From: Rhodobacterales bacterium HKCCE3408
GTDB lineage: Bacteria; Pseudomonadota; Alphaproteobacteria; Rhodobacterales; Rhodobacteraceae
Reading direction: 5' to 3'
Assembly: GCA_015689705.1 (NCBI GenBank)
Contig: WVSN01000001.1
Location: 186,001-250,000 of the forward strand
Length of the DNA: 64,000 bases
Shown here piece by piece: positions 47,929 to 56,527 of the stretch (the stretch's first letter is position 1; every line of letters begins with the position of its first letter). The translations under genes were made by a program, and so were the position numbers. The notes under the pieces were generated by a model, which searched no databases, had not been told where the DNA came from, and was given only the letters and a program-made list of their open reading frames with translations.

Positions 47929-50289
47929 ATGAAAACCCTTCGATCCAGGATCCTAACAGGTCTGCTTTCGGCGCTCGTATTCAGCCCGTTCGGGGCCGAC
48001 AAGGCGCTTGCCCTGCCGCCCCAGGGCTCCGGCTCGGCAATCGCAGCTTTCGGGTTTCCCGGCCTGCCTGACTCTCATTCGAATGGGTCAGACGCGAGAA
48101 TATGGCTTGCCCAGGCCAGTGTGACGCCGGGTGACACTGGATGCGCTGACCTTCTGAACGCCGCAGATCCCGTCCTGCCCGTGGAAACACAGGACGAAGC
48201 AATCGGGAGTGAAGCTGCGGTCTACGGCATGGAGGCCGGGGCCGGCGACGGGATCTACCGGACGGAGATATACGGACCCACGGGTGAAGATATCATCTCG
48301 GCCCGGGGTCCGTTCGGGGCAGTGCTCGGAGGCAATGGGGACGACCGCATTTTCGTGTTCGACACCGTGATGCCCGGGATTGCCGTAGGCGAAGGCGGCG
48401 CCGACACGATCATCTTCTGCACCATCGGCGGGCGGGTGTCCGGCGTGGTGCTGAATGCCAGCGTGGTAAACACCGACAGCGAGCCCGACACCTTCGTGGT
48501 CGGGCCGGACGCATTCCGTGCGGCACAGGCCTACGGTCCCGGCGTCATCGACTTTGGCGGACGCCCGATGAACATCCCGGGTGCGCTCATCATTGTCACC
48601 GGGTTCGACCCCCGCAACGACCGCATCATCCTGCGGCCACCTTTCCCGGTCGACATGGTCCATCAGAGCATCACGGGCTTCGATCAGACGATCACCGCCG
48701 GACCGATCGAGCTGGTGTTCTCTTTCGACGATCCCGACATTGACCCGCGGCCGGCCGTGACCGTGTCACAGGCGTCGCCGACCGATACAGTCGACCGGCT
48801 CGACATCGACGCGATCCTTGCCGCGCGCCGTGACAATTCAACCGCCGGTCCCGGACAGGCTGGCGGTTCGACGGGTATCTTCGGCGGGCTCTTCGGAGAT
48901 GGCCATGGGGAAGGTCATGGTGACGGGCATGGCGACGGACATGGCGGAACTCTCGCTGCCGTGGCCGAGGCACATGCCGCGGCGACCAGCTGCGGCGAAA
49001 TGTTCGATGCGACCATGCTCGACGCCCCGGTCGCCGATCCGACGCCGGACTATTTCGACGAACGCGAGTCAACCTGGCGAGACGGGGCTGATACACTGGC
49101 CTATTTCGGCGACGGGACACCGCAGAACCTCATGGCGGGCGGCGGGAACGACCTGATCTGGCTGTTCAACGTCGAGGAGGGCACCGAGATCATCGCCGGG
49201 GACGGATCGGATCTCGTGATCCTCTGTTCCGTCGAGGATGTGGCCGCCGTCATCTGGCTGGAGCGCGGCGACGCCGGGCCGGATGACGACCCCGACACGC
49301 TGATCATTGCACCCGATGTCCTGGACGATGTTCCGCCGGGTTTCGAACGTACCGTATCTCTCTACGAATTCGATCCGCTGATCGATCGCCTCATCCTGCC
49401 GCCCGGACCTTGGCAGCCGACGATCTCACTCGGCGGGAGGCCGGTCAGCCCGACGGACAACAGCGCAAACGGAACGCTGTTCAACGCGGACGTGTCCTAC
49501 GGTCCACTCCGCGTGAGCCTCAGCCTCGGCCAGGCGAGCAACGGCGCGTCGATTTACCGGGCGATCTCTGTCGGCGCGCCCGACCCCGGAGCGCAGATCC
49601 GCGATCTCGCCGCACGCGATTCGGGGCGACCGACGAATGTTGCCGAGTTCCGGCCGGTCGACCCCGCGACATGGGCCATGGCGCGTACGCTGACGGGCAA
49701 CACGCTCTCCGGCACGCCACCGCAGTTCGATTGCGCTGCGCCGCCCCAGGCCACACCCCGCCCGGCATTCGATACCTCGGACGAACACGGAGCGCTGTTC
49801 GTCCAGTACGGCGACGGCGCTGACGTGATCGTTGTGCGAAGCATCGACGACGACCCGGCCAACGGGGTCTACTCGCAGTCGCAGGTGCATTTCGGCGACG
49901 GCGTCGACGTCGTCTACAGCTATACCAGCAACGCGTATCTTCTCGACGGTCCCGGGTTCGATACGGTCGTCCTGTGCGATGTTGACGGGCTCGCCAATGC
50001 GGTCGGAGCCTCGCCCGACGGTTCACCCGATATCCTGATCGTCGACGCGGCGGTATTCCGGAAGCCGGTTCTTTCGGGGTTCGAGCGGACCATCAGCATT
50101 GCCGGCTACGGTGAACTGACGGACTACATCATCCTTCGCCTGCCAGCCAACGCACGGATCGAGCCGGACCTGACCCATTATCGGGTAGTGACGCCGACCG
50201 GCACGACCCGGATCAGGCTGAACGGCCACGACGGTGCAGGGCCGGAAGCGAGTGCCCAACCCGAAACCATCATCATCTGGCCGGAGTGA
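47929..50289 (+). CDS. Large exported three-module protein with RTX-like repeats
   Basis: This 786-residue exported protein has a signal peptide (about 1-30). It is built of three modules (about 72-290, 353-555 and 602-786). Each opens with a Cys (C72, C355, C602) and has a second Cys (C164, C433, C683), suggesting one disulfide per module. Each contains degenerate Asp/Gly runs such as GGNGDDRIFVFD, GGGNDLIWLFN and FGDGVDVVYS, similar to RTX nonapeptides, then a conserved stretch ending in GFxx..D.IIL. A His/Gly/Asp-rich linker (323-338, GDGHGEGH...) lies between modules 1 and 2. I do not recognise the family. A calcium-binding role is an inference from the Gly/Asp repeats. Confidence 0.72.
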   Translation: MKTLRSRILTGLLSALVFSPFGADKALALPPQGSGSAIAAFGFPGLPDSHSNGSDARIWLAQASVTPGDTGCADLLNAADPVLPVETQDEAIGSEAAVYGMEAGAGDGIYRTEIYGPTGEDIISARGPFGAVLGGNGDDRIFVFDTVMPGIAVGEGGADTIIFCTIGGRVSGVVLNASVVNTDSEPDTFVVGPDAFRAAQAYGPGVIDFGGRPMNIPGALIIVTGFDPRNDRIILRPPFPVDMVHQSITGFDQTITAGPIELVFSFDDPDIDPRPAVTVSQASPTDTVDRLDIDAILAARRDNSTAGPGQAGGSTGIFGGLFGDGHGEGHGDGHGDGHGGTLAAVAEAHAAATSCGEMFDATMLDAPVADPTPDYFDERESTWRDGADTLAYFGDGTPQNLMAGGGNDLIWLFNVEEGTEIIAGDGSDLVILCSVEDVAAVIWLERGDAGPDDDPDTLIIAPDVLDDVPPGFERTVSLYEFDPLIDRLILPPGPWQPTISLGGRPVSPTDNSANGTLFNADVSYGPLRVSLSLGQASNGASIYRAISVGAPDPGAQIRDLAARDSGRPTNVAEFRPVDPATWAMARTLTGNTLSGTPPQFDCAAPPQATPRPAFDTSDEHGALFVQYGDGADVIVVRSIDDDPANGVYSQSQVHFGDGVDVVYSYTSNAYLLDGPGFDTVVLCDVDGLANAVGASPDGSPDILIVDAAVFRKPVLSGFERTISIAGYGELTDYIILRLPANARIEPDLTHYRVVTPTGTTRIRLNGHDGAGPEASAQPETIIIWPE

Positions 50290-50325
50290 CGTTACTTCTC
50301 TGACCGGACTGCCAACGGAGACCCA

Positions 50326-50694
50326 ATGCGCACCAAGCTGATCGCCGCCCTTGCCGCCCTGACCCTGTGGCCACAGGTTTCCCTCGCCCAGGAGTGTCAG
50401 GTGATCGACCTGCCCGCCGGCTTCGAGGCCGGCGCCCTGGAGGGTGTCGCGCCCGTCGACGGCGTCGTGTGTTTTGATCTCCGCTTCCCGCGAGGACAGA
50501 ACCTGAGCATCGAACTGGCGAGTGGCCAGAACGTATCGGTGTCGGTGCCGGGCTATTACGACGACCGACCCGACCGCATGTTCCTCGGCGATCTCCCCGG
50601 CGAGCTCGAGATCCGCGTTTTCCAGCTCATGAGGTCCCCGACGAGCCAGCCGTTCACGCTGAACATCCGGTTCGAGCAGCCGGGAAATGGCTGA
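50326..50694 (+). CDS. Small exported protein downstream of the large repeat protein
   Basis: This 122-residue protein has a signal peptide (TKLIAALAALTLWPQVSLAQ) and two cysteines (C24 in QECQV, C49 in VVCFD) in a beta-rich mature part. It is 36 bases downstream of the large protein and likely co-expressed. No family is recognised. Bases 50695-50874 after it contain nothing further that I can support. Confidence 0.65.
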   Translation: MRTKLIAALAALTLWPQVSLAQECQVIDLPAGFEAGALEGVAPVDGVVCFDLRFPRGQNLSIELASGQNVSVSVPGYYDDRPDRMFLGDLPGELEIRVFQLMRSPTSQPFTLNIRFEQPGNG

Positions 50695-50874
50695 GCGGAA
50701 CGGAAAGCCGTGTTGCTGATATTCCAACAGTCGACGGACAAAGGCGCCGGCGTCGCAATTGATCCTCTTCGGCCGGACAACGGAACGGGCGCGGCGACAC
50801 CATCGTCGGTCACGCAGGAATGCAGCGCGGTTCTCTGTCCCCGGTCTCTGGAAGCCGCCGTCTGAGGCACTTCG

Positions 50875-51270
50875 CTAGCCGCCCTCGAACAGCGCGGCCA
50901 TGACGTCAGAGCGGCTCAGCATTCCCACCAGTTCGCCCTTGTCGAGCACGGGAAACACCCGGTGCGGCATCCCGAGGAACATCTCAGCCGCGCGCACGAG
51001 ATCCTCCCCGGCCTCGATCGTCACCACGGGTGCCGACATGTGCTCGGCCACCGTGCCGCGCCATTCCTGGTAGTAACTGGCGTGCAGCGCCGGGCGGAAG
51101 CAGTCCTTCTCGGTCAGGATGCCGGCAAGCGTGCCGTCCTCTTCCACCACGGCGACGGCCTGCGCCCGCGTCGCGGTCATGCTGGCAATCGCGCGCCGGA
51201 TCGGCTCGGAGGGCGGAACCCGCAGGATGTCGGTCTCCATCACGCTGCGGATGGACAGAGGGTCAGCCAT
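50875..51270 (-). CDS. Two-CBS-domain protein, last gene of the nqr operon
   Basis: This 131-residue protein consists of two CBS domains (about 5-60 and 65-128) with SIRSVMETDILRVPPSEP and HRVFPVLDKGELVGMLSRSDVM. CBS pairs bind adenine nucleotides or related ligands and usually regulate a partner. Its start overlaps the nqrM end by 8 bases, so it is coupled to the NQR operon and may sense nucleotide or redox state for the complex. The start MADPLS at 51270 is chosen for that overlap and family alignment. Confidence 0.82.
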   Translation of the reverse strand: MADPLSIRSVMETDILRVPPSEPIRRAIASMTATRAQAVAVVEEDGTLAGILTEKDCFRPALHASYYQEWRGTVAEHMSAPVVTIEAGEDLVRAAEMFLGMPHRVFPVLDKGELVGMLSRSDVMAALFEGG

Positions 51271-51442
51271 CGGACCGGTTCTCCGTCTCCGCAGTCCGGC
51301 GCGGGCAGGCCGCGCAGGCATCGCCCGCCATGCAGGAGTCGCCGCCGCAGGACCCGCGCAGCGGCGCCCGGCCGAGCATGAGGCCGAGGCCGAGGCCGCC
51401 GGCCGCGAGCAGGAAAATCCCGAGCGCGAAGATCACTTCCAT
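51263..51442 (-). CDS. nqrM: NqrM-like (DUF539) maturation protein
   Basis: This short gene (59 residues) reads MEVIFALGIFLLAAGG..., with one membrane helix followed by a Cys-rich tail: GSCGGDSC, GDACAACP. The pattern GSCGG...C..C matches the NqrM family, which is needed for maturation of Na+-NQR, probably in iron delivery to the NqrD/E cluster. It lies between apbE and the CBS gene, 34 bases downstream of apbE. The identification is from pattern and context. Confidence 0.75.
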   Translation of the reverse strand: MEVIFALGIFLLAAGGLGLGLMLGRAPLRGSCGGDSCMAGDACAACPRRTAETENRSDG

Positions 51443-51476
51443 GTCGGTTCTCCCCCAGTTCCATGACCCGACAGAG

Positions 51477-52460
51477 TCATAACAAGACCTCCCCGAACCT
51501 GCCCGTCATGCGCGGCAGAAGCCTTCCGTCCTGTGCGACGAGAAACAGCGCCGACACGTCGCAGCGGTGCGCGAACTCCGGTCCGTCCTCTGGTCCGGCG
51601 GCGAACAGTGCGGTGGCCCATCCGTCCGCTGTCGTCCCGTCCGCGGCCAGCACCGAGACCGAGCGGAGCGCCCCTGCGGCCGGGCGGCCGTCGCGCGGAT
51701 CGACGATATGACCATAGGCGCGGCCGCCCACGGCATAGCTTTGCGCCACGAGACCCGAAGTCGCGACCGCCTCGCCCGACAGACCGAGGACAGCCGCCGC
51801 CGCGCCGGGGTCATCCGGGTTCTCGACCGCGACCTGCCAGGGGCGGCCTGACGGATGAAGGCCAAGCCCGCGCAGTTCGCCCCCGAGCTCGATCAGCGCG
51901 TCGGTGATGCCCTCGTCGGCGAGGATCGCGGCCATCCGGTCGAGCGCCCATCCCTTCGCGATCCCGCACAGGTCGATTGTGACGCCGGCGCGTGCCTTGC
52001 CAATGCGCGGCCCGGCCACACTCAGGTCGCGCCAGTCGCCAACCCTTTCACCCGCGATCGGGCCGAAGCCCCAGGATCCGACGATCGGGCCAACGGTCGG
52101 ATCGAAGCAGCCGCCGGTTTCGCCCGCTATGTCCAGTGCGGTTTCCAGCACGCCGGCCGTCTCGGGCGACACGCGGTGCAGCCCGGCCCCGCCGGCGCTG
52201 ACAGCCGATGTCTCGCTGTCCGGCCGCCACGGTGACATCTGCCGGTCTACCCGCGCCAGCGCAGCCTCGATCGCCCCGGCAACGCGGGCGAGTGCGCGAC
52301 CGGTCGGGGCGACGATGCTCCAGCCCGTCGCGAAGGCCCGGCCGGTGATGCGGTCGAGCGCGCCAGCCTCGGCCCGACCGATGCGCGGCAGGGTCAATGC
52401 GGCGGCCGCCGTGACCCCGAGAAAGCCGCGGCGGTGCAGCAGGTATCGGTCCGCGTTCAT
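51477..52460 (-). CDS. apbE: FAD:protein FMN transferase
   Basis: Attaches FMN to Thr of NqrC (and canonical NqrB) via a phosphoester, using FAD. The 327-residue protein has a Tat-like N-terminus (HRRGFLGVTAAAALTLP) for export, and family motifs MSPWRPDSETS, ITDALIELGGELRGLG (FAD-binding Gly) and GGRAYGHIVDPRDGRPA. It is placed 3 bases after nqrF. Confidence 0.92.
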   Translation of the reverse strand: MNADRYLLHRRGFLGVTAAAALTLPRIGRAEAGALDRITGRAFATGWSIVAPTGRALARVAGAIEAALARVDRQMSPWRPDSETSAVSAGGAGLHRVSPETAGVLETALDIAGETGGCFDPTVGPIVGSWGFGPIAGERVGDWRDLSVAGPRIGKARAGVTIDLCGIAKGWALDRMAAILADEGITDALIELGGELRGLGLHPSGRPWQVAVENPDDPGAAAAVLGLSGEAVATSGLVAQSYAVGGRAYGHIVDPRDGRPAAGALRSVSVLAADGTTADGWATALFAAGPEDGPEFAHRCDVSALFLVAQDGRLLPRMTGRFGEVLL

Positions 52461-52463
52461 GGC

Positions 52464-53687
52464 TCAGACTCCGAAATCGTCGTTGAAGATCGACCGCCGC
52501 TCCACACCCATCCGCGCCAGCGTTGCCAGCACGGCCGAGATCATCACGGGCGGCCCGCAGAGATAGTATTCGCATTCTTCGGGCGCCGGATGGGCCTGCA
52601 TCTCGCGGCGCAGCGTTTCGTGGATGAAGCCCGTCGCTCCGGTCCAGCGGTCGCCGGGCGCCGGGTCGGACAGGGCGGGCAGGAAGGAGAATGTTGGGTG
52701 CTCGCGCGCCAGCGCCTCGAACTCCTCCGCGTAGAACAGATCGACAGTGGACCGGGCCCCGTAGAAATAGCGTATCGGCCGCGCCGATCCGGAGCCGAGA
52801 ACCTCATGGATCATCGCGCGCAGGGGAGCCATCCCGACGCCGCCGCCGACAAAGACTATGTCACGACCGGTCTGCTGCACGTGGAAATCACCGAACGGCC
52901 CGGACACGTCGACCGGGTCGCCCTCGGCAACCGAGAACAGCCAGGACGACACGAGGCCCGGCGGCACTTCGCCCTCGCGGCCCGCGGGCGGAACCGCGAG
53001 GCGGATGTTGAATACGGCGCAACCGTGGTCTTCGGGCCGGTTGGCGAGGGAATAGGCCCGGGTCACCGCACCGTCCGAGGCTGTCGTCAGCCGGTCCCAT
53101 CCCGACATACGCCACACATCGCGGAAGGCCTGCGGCAGGTCGAGCGCGGCGAAATCCAGCCGGTAGGCGGGCGCGGTGATCTGCATGAAATCACCGGCCC
53201 GGAAGCTGAACGGCCGGTCCCCGGGCAGGTCGAGGACGATCTCCCGGATAAGCGGCGCCAGCATCCTGGCCGAGCGCACCCGCGTGGTGAAGCCGCCACC
53301 CGCATCCAGGAGATCGGGCGGCACCATCACGTCGCACGCACCCCTGAGCCTTGTCTGGCAGGCCAGCCGGACATGGTCGCGCCTCTCCCGGGCCGAAAGG
53401 ATACCGCGTTCGGTTGCCTGCGGCTCGCCTGCGCCCGCGCCGGTGACGGTCACGCGGCAGAGCCCGCAGGTGCCCGAGCCGCCGCAGGCCGCCGGTATCC
53501 CGATCCCGCCAGCGTGGAGGACAGCCAGAAGTCGGTCGCCGCGCGCGGCCTCGAGCCGCGTCGCGCCGTTGACCGTGACGGCGATGGCGCCGGGCGGCAC
53601 CAGACGGCGCCGGGCCGCGACGAGCCCCAGGGCGAGGCCGGTGATGACCACGACGACGGTCAGGCTGGCGACGAGGATCTCGGTCAT
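52464..53687 (-). CDS. nqrF: Na+-translocating NADH:quinone reductase subunit F
   Basis: NADH-oxidising subunit. The 407-residue protein has an N-terminal membrane helix (about 5-25), a plant-type 2Fe-2S domain with Cys68, Cys74, Cys77 and Cys110, and a ferredoxin-NADP reductase-like FAD/NADH domain (RAYSLAN, VGGGVGMAPLRAM, YYLCGPPVM). The start MTEILV at 53687 is in an ATGA overlap with nqrE. It distinguishes this complex from Rnf, whose equivalent is different. Confidence 0.94.
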   Translation of the reverse strand: MTEILVASLTVVVVITGLALGLVAARRRLVPPGAIAVTVNGATRLEAARGDRLLAVLHAGGIGIPAACGGSGTCGLCRVTVTGAGAGEPQATERGILSARERRDHVRLACQTRLRGACDVMVPPDLLDAGGGFTTRVRSARMLAPLIREIVLDLPGDRPFSFRAGDFMQITAPAYRLDFAALDLPQAFRDVWRMSGWDRLTTASDGAVTRAYSLANRPEDHGCAVFNIRLAVPPAGREGEVPPGLVSSWLFSVAEGDPVDVSGPFGDFHVQQTGRDIVFVGGGVGMAPLRAMIHEVLGSGSARPIRYFYGARSTVDLFYAEEFEALAREHPTFSFLPALSDPAPGDRWTGATGFIHETLRREMQAHPAPEECEYYLCGPPVMISAVLATLARMGVERRSIFNDDFGV

Positions 53688-54295
53688 TGCGCCGCCATCA
53701 GTGCGAAGGAGGCGAAGCCGAGAGACATCAGCCCGGCGAGAATGAAGGTGATCCCGAGCCCGCGCAGCCCCGCCGGCAGGTCGGCATAGGCCAGCCGCGC
53801 CCGGATCGCGCCAAGCATGACGACGGCGACGGCGAAGCCGAACCCCGAACCGAGACCGAACACGGCGGACTCGACCAGCGTGTAGCGCCGTTCGACCATG
53901 AACAGGCTGCCGGCGAGGATTGCACACTGAACAGTGAGAAGCGGCAGGAAGACCCCGAAGGCCGCATGGGTCGCGGGGAAGTAACGCTCGAGGACCAGTT
54001 CCAGAAGCTGCACCGTCGCCGCAATCACGCCGATGAAGGCGATCAGTGACAGGTAGTACAGGTCGAGATCCGGCAGCCCGGCCCAGGCCCAGGCGCCGGG
54101 GGCCAGCAGCAGATCGTATACGGCCTGGTTCAGTGGCACCGTCACGCCCATCACGCCCGTCATCGCGACGCCGAGACCGAGCGCGGCCTCGGGCCGGCGC
54201 GACAGGGCGATGAAGGTGCACAGCCCGAGGAACAGTGTCAGCGGCATGTTCGACACGAAGCTCGCCTCGAGGAAGAGGGCTGCGAGATTGCTCAT
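53684..54295 (-). CDS. nqrE: Na+-NQR subunit E
   Basis: This 203-residue protein has six membrane helices. The two Cys of the intramembrane 2Fe-2S cluster are present: LFLGLCTFIAL (near residue 26) and TVQCAILAG (in a later helix). The start MSNLAALF at 54295 overlaps the nqrD stop. Confidence 0.93.
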   Translation of the reverse strand: MSNLAALFLEASFVSNMPLTLFLGLCTFIALSRRPEAALGLGVAMTGVMGVTVPLNQAVYDLLLAPGAWAWAGLPDLDLYYLSLIAFIGVIAATVQLLELVLERYFPATHAAFGVFLPLLTVQCAILAGSLFMVERRYTLVESAVFGLGSGFGFAVAVVMLGAIRARLAYADLPAGLRGLGITFILAGLMSLGFASFALMAAQ

Positions 54296-54957
54296 TCCGC
54301 CGCCTCCGTCGGCGCGGCCGGACCGAACTCGGCGGCTTCGGCCTGCTCGGTCCGCACGGACCGGATCGCCCAGACCAGCCCGCCGAGCAGGAAGAACCCG
54401 CTCGGTGGCAGCAGCATCAGCCCGAGCGGCGTGAACCAACCACCCTCTTCGGCCAGCGGCAGCACGCCAACACCCAGAAGCGTCCCCTGACCGAAAAGCT
54501 CCCGCACCGCGCCGATGACCACGAGGATCAGCGAATACCCGAGCCCGTTCCCGAGTGCGTCTGTCATCGCCGGGATCGGCGGGTTGCTGCGCGCGAAGGA
54601 TTCAGTCCGGCCGAGCACGAGGCAGTTGGTGGTGATGAGCGCCACGTAGACCGAAAGGGCGCGGCTGATCTCGTAGAAGAAGGCCTGCAGGACCTGGTCG
54701 ATGACGATCACGAGCGACGCGATGATGACGATCTGCACGATCAGTCGGATCGCGTCAGGGATATGCCGCCGGATCACGCTGATGATGCCCGCGGCCAGCG
54801 TGACCACGACCGTCAGTGCCGCCGACATGGTCAGCGCGGTCGCCAGCGACGTCGTGACCGCCAGCGCCGAACACAGTCCGAGGATCTGCAGGGTCACCGG
54901 GTTCTCGCGCAGAAGCGGCGCGGTCAGGATCGACAGAAGATGCGGCCGGCCCGCCAT
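54292..54957 (-). CDS. nqrD: Na+-NQR subunit D
   Basis: This 221-residue membrane protein is paired with NqrE by pseudo-symmetry. Cluster cysteines are visible in ILGLCSALAVT (near residue 29) and ITTNCLVLGRTE. It has the C-terminal acidic tail seen in some members. Confidence 0.93.
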   Translation of the reverse strand: MAGRPHLLSILTAPLLRENPVTLQILGLCSALAVTTSLATALTMSAALTVVVTLAAGIISVIRRHIPDAIRLIVQIVIIASLVIVIDQVLQAFFYEISRALSVYVALITTNCLVLGRTESFARSNPPIPAMTDALGNGLGYSLILVVIGAVRELFGQGTLLGVGVLPLAEEGGWFTPLGLMLLPPSGFFLLGGLVWAIRSVRTEQAEAAEFGPAAPTEAAE

Positions 54958-54960
54958 TTC

Positions 54961-55758
54961 TCAGAACTCCCCGCGCCGGACGGCGTTCAGGAATGGCTCA
55001 TAGCCGTCGGGGCCGAGCCAAAAGCGGATGATCCGCGTCATCGCGTTCGATGTCCGCGTGGCACCGGTGATGCCGTCGACCTCGTAGACGCTGCCTGCGC
55101 TCCCGCGCGCGACGGTAAAGCGCAACGTACCGCTATCGTCGCGGGTCCGCGTTCCGGGAAAGTCGGAAAGCCACGCCTCTTCCTCGATCCGCGCGCCCAG
55201 GCCTGGGGTCTCGGACTGGCTGGTGATCGACAGGCCCGCGATCGTGTTCATGTCGCCCGTCAGCGCCAGCGCCGCGTCGATCCGGCCGTTATAGCCGGCG
55301 CCGCTGATCGGCAGCAGGACGAGCGACACGTCTTCGCCGTCGCGCAGCAGGAACACCTGCGCGTAGTCGGGCCGCTGGCCGAGCCCCGCGAGATCTTCTC
55401 CGGGGCCGAGTGTCGTCCAGTTGGCCGGATCGGCCAGCGCCGCCTCGAGCGTCACCGGTGTCACCGTCTCGGCCGCCCGGCCCCGGTCAAGATCGATGAC
55501 GACCGTCGACAGCGTGCCGCCTGACCGCTCCAGCAGGGCGGACATTCCAGGGATGCCGCGCACGAGGCTCTCGATCCGGGCCTGTTCCTCGGCAGCGCGG
55601 TTCGCGGTCTGGATGGGGCGCAGGTAGACCGTTGCCGCGCTGACGAGGATCGCACAGGTGGCGGAGACCGCGAAAGCCACCGCGATCGTCTTCGTCCGGC
55701 TGTCATTCGGCAGCGCCAGAAAACGCCGCCAGGGTCCGGGGCGATCAGCCTTGGCCAT
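54961..55758 (-). CDS. nqrC: Na+-NQR subunit C with covalent-FMN site
   Basis: This 265-residue protein has one N-terminal membrane helix and a periplasmic FMN domain. The flavinylation motif is present at VDGITGATRTS, with the modified Thr predicted at T234 (S/T-G-A-T-x-T-S). This subunit therefore keeps the site lost from NqrB here. It overlaps nqrB by 14 bases. Confidence 0.92.
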   Translation of the reverse strand: MAKADRPGPWRRFLALPNDSRTKTIAVAFAVSATCAILVSAATVYLRPIQTANRAAEEQARIESLVRGIPGMSALLERSGGTLSTVVIDLDRGRAAETVTPVTLEAALADPANWTTLGPGEDLAGLGQRPDYAQVFLLRDGEDVSLVLLPISGAGYNGRIDAALALTGDMNTIAGLSITSQSETPGLGARIEEEAWLSDFPGTRTRDDSGTLRFTVARGSAGSVYEVDGITGATRTSNAMTRIIRFWLGPDGYEPFLNAVRRGEF

Positions 55759-56527
55759 GCCGTCTCCTCCTGCGCATCACCCACAATCCGATTGCGATCT
55801 CGTCCAGCAGCGGCGCGGCCAGAGACGCCAGAAGCGCGGCGGCGACGCAGATCTGCACGGGGGCGGCCCCGCCCCACCCGGCAGCGAACAGCGCCGCAAG
55901 CGCGCCGTAGACCGCCCCGCCCAACCAGCGGCCGAGCGGAGTCGTCGGGCTCGACACCGGATCGGCAACGAGAAGCACGAGGACGAGGCCCCCGACCGGC
56001 ACCACCGGCGCGACCGGCAGCCCGGCTGCCAGTGCAACTGCGCCGGCCAGCGCGCTGCCCGCGATCACGCCGAAAGGCATGACGCCCGCGCCGATCCCGA
56101 TCAGCGCCGCCGGGATTGCCGCCCAGGCCACCGGCGGCACGAAATCCGGCCACGGAGCGGCGGGGAAGCCGAAGCCGAGAAAGGCCAGAGTGACGGTGGC
56201 GGGGTTCACCACGTTCCGGCCCCATCCGCCGAAAACGAGCTCTCCGAAAACGGTGCCGAAGCTGATGCCGAGCGCGAGCCGCGCCAGCCCGATCTCCTCG
56301 GGCGCCAGCATCGCCACGGCCAGCGCAGTTATCGCGCCGCCAAGCGACGGAGGCTGCGCACGGGCCAGCATGAAGACGAGGTTCCAGCCGCCCGAGATCA
56401 CCAGCGCCGCGGCCAGACGGGCGGCGGCTTCGGCCCCGCCGGCCCAGAGCCAGGCCAGTGCCAGCGGCATCAGCGCCGCGATCAGAAACAGCGCGACTGT
56501 TTCCCGGTCCCAGAGGCCCCGGGTCAT
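55745..56527 (-). CDS. nqrB: Na+-NQR subunit B, short form lacking the FMN motif
   Basis: This 260-residue membrane protein recognisably matches NqrB in GGWGRNVVNPATVTLAFLGF (about 100-119) and VADPVSSPTTPLGRWLGGAVYG (about 188-209). Canonical NqrB is about 400-415 residues. Here the N-terminal ~130 residues and the loop carrying S/T-G-A-T (normally just after the segment corresponding to residue ~125) are absent, so covalent FMN attachment to NqrB is not possible from this sequence. The rest of the operon looks intact. No frameshift is evident. Confidence 0.85.
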   Translation of the reverse strand: MTRGLWDRETVALFLIAALMPLALAWLWAGGAEAAARLAAALVISGGWNLVFMLARAQPPSLGGAITALAVAMLAPEEIGLARLALGISFGTVFGELVFGGWGRNVVNPATVTLAFLGFGFPAAPWPDFVPPVAWAAIPAALIGIGAGVMPFGVIAGSALAGAVALAAGLPVAPVVPVGGLVLVLLVADPVSSPTTPLGRWLGGAVYGALAALFAAGWGGAAPVQICVAAALLASLAAPLLDEIAIGLWVMRRRRRHGQG

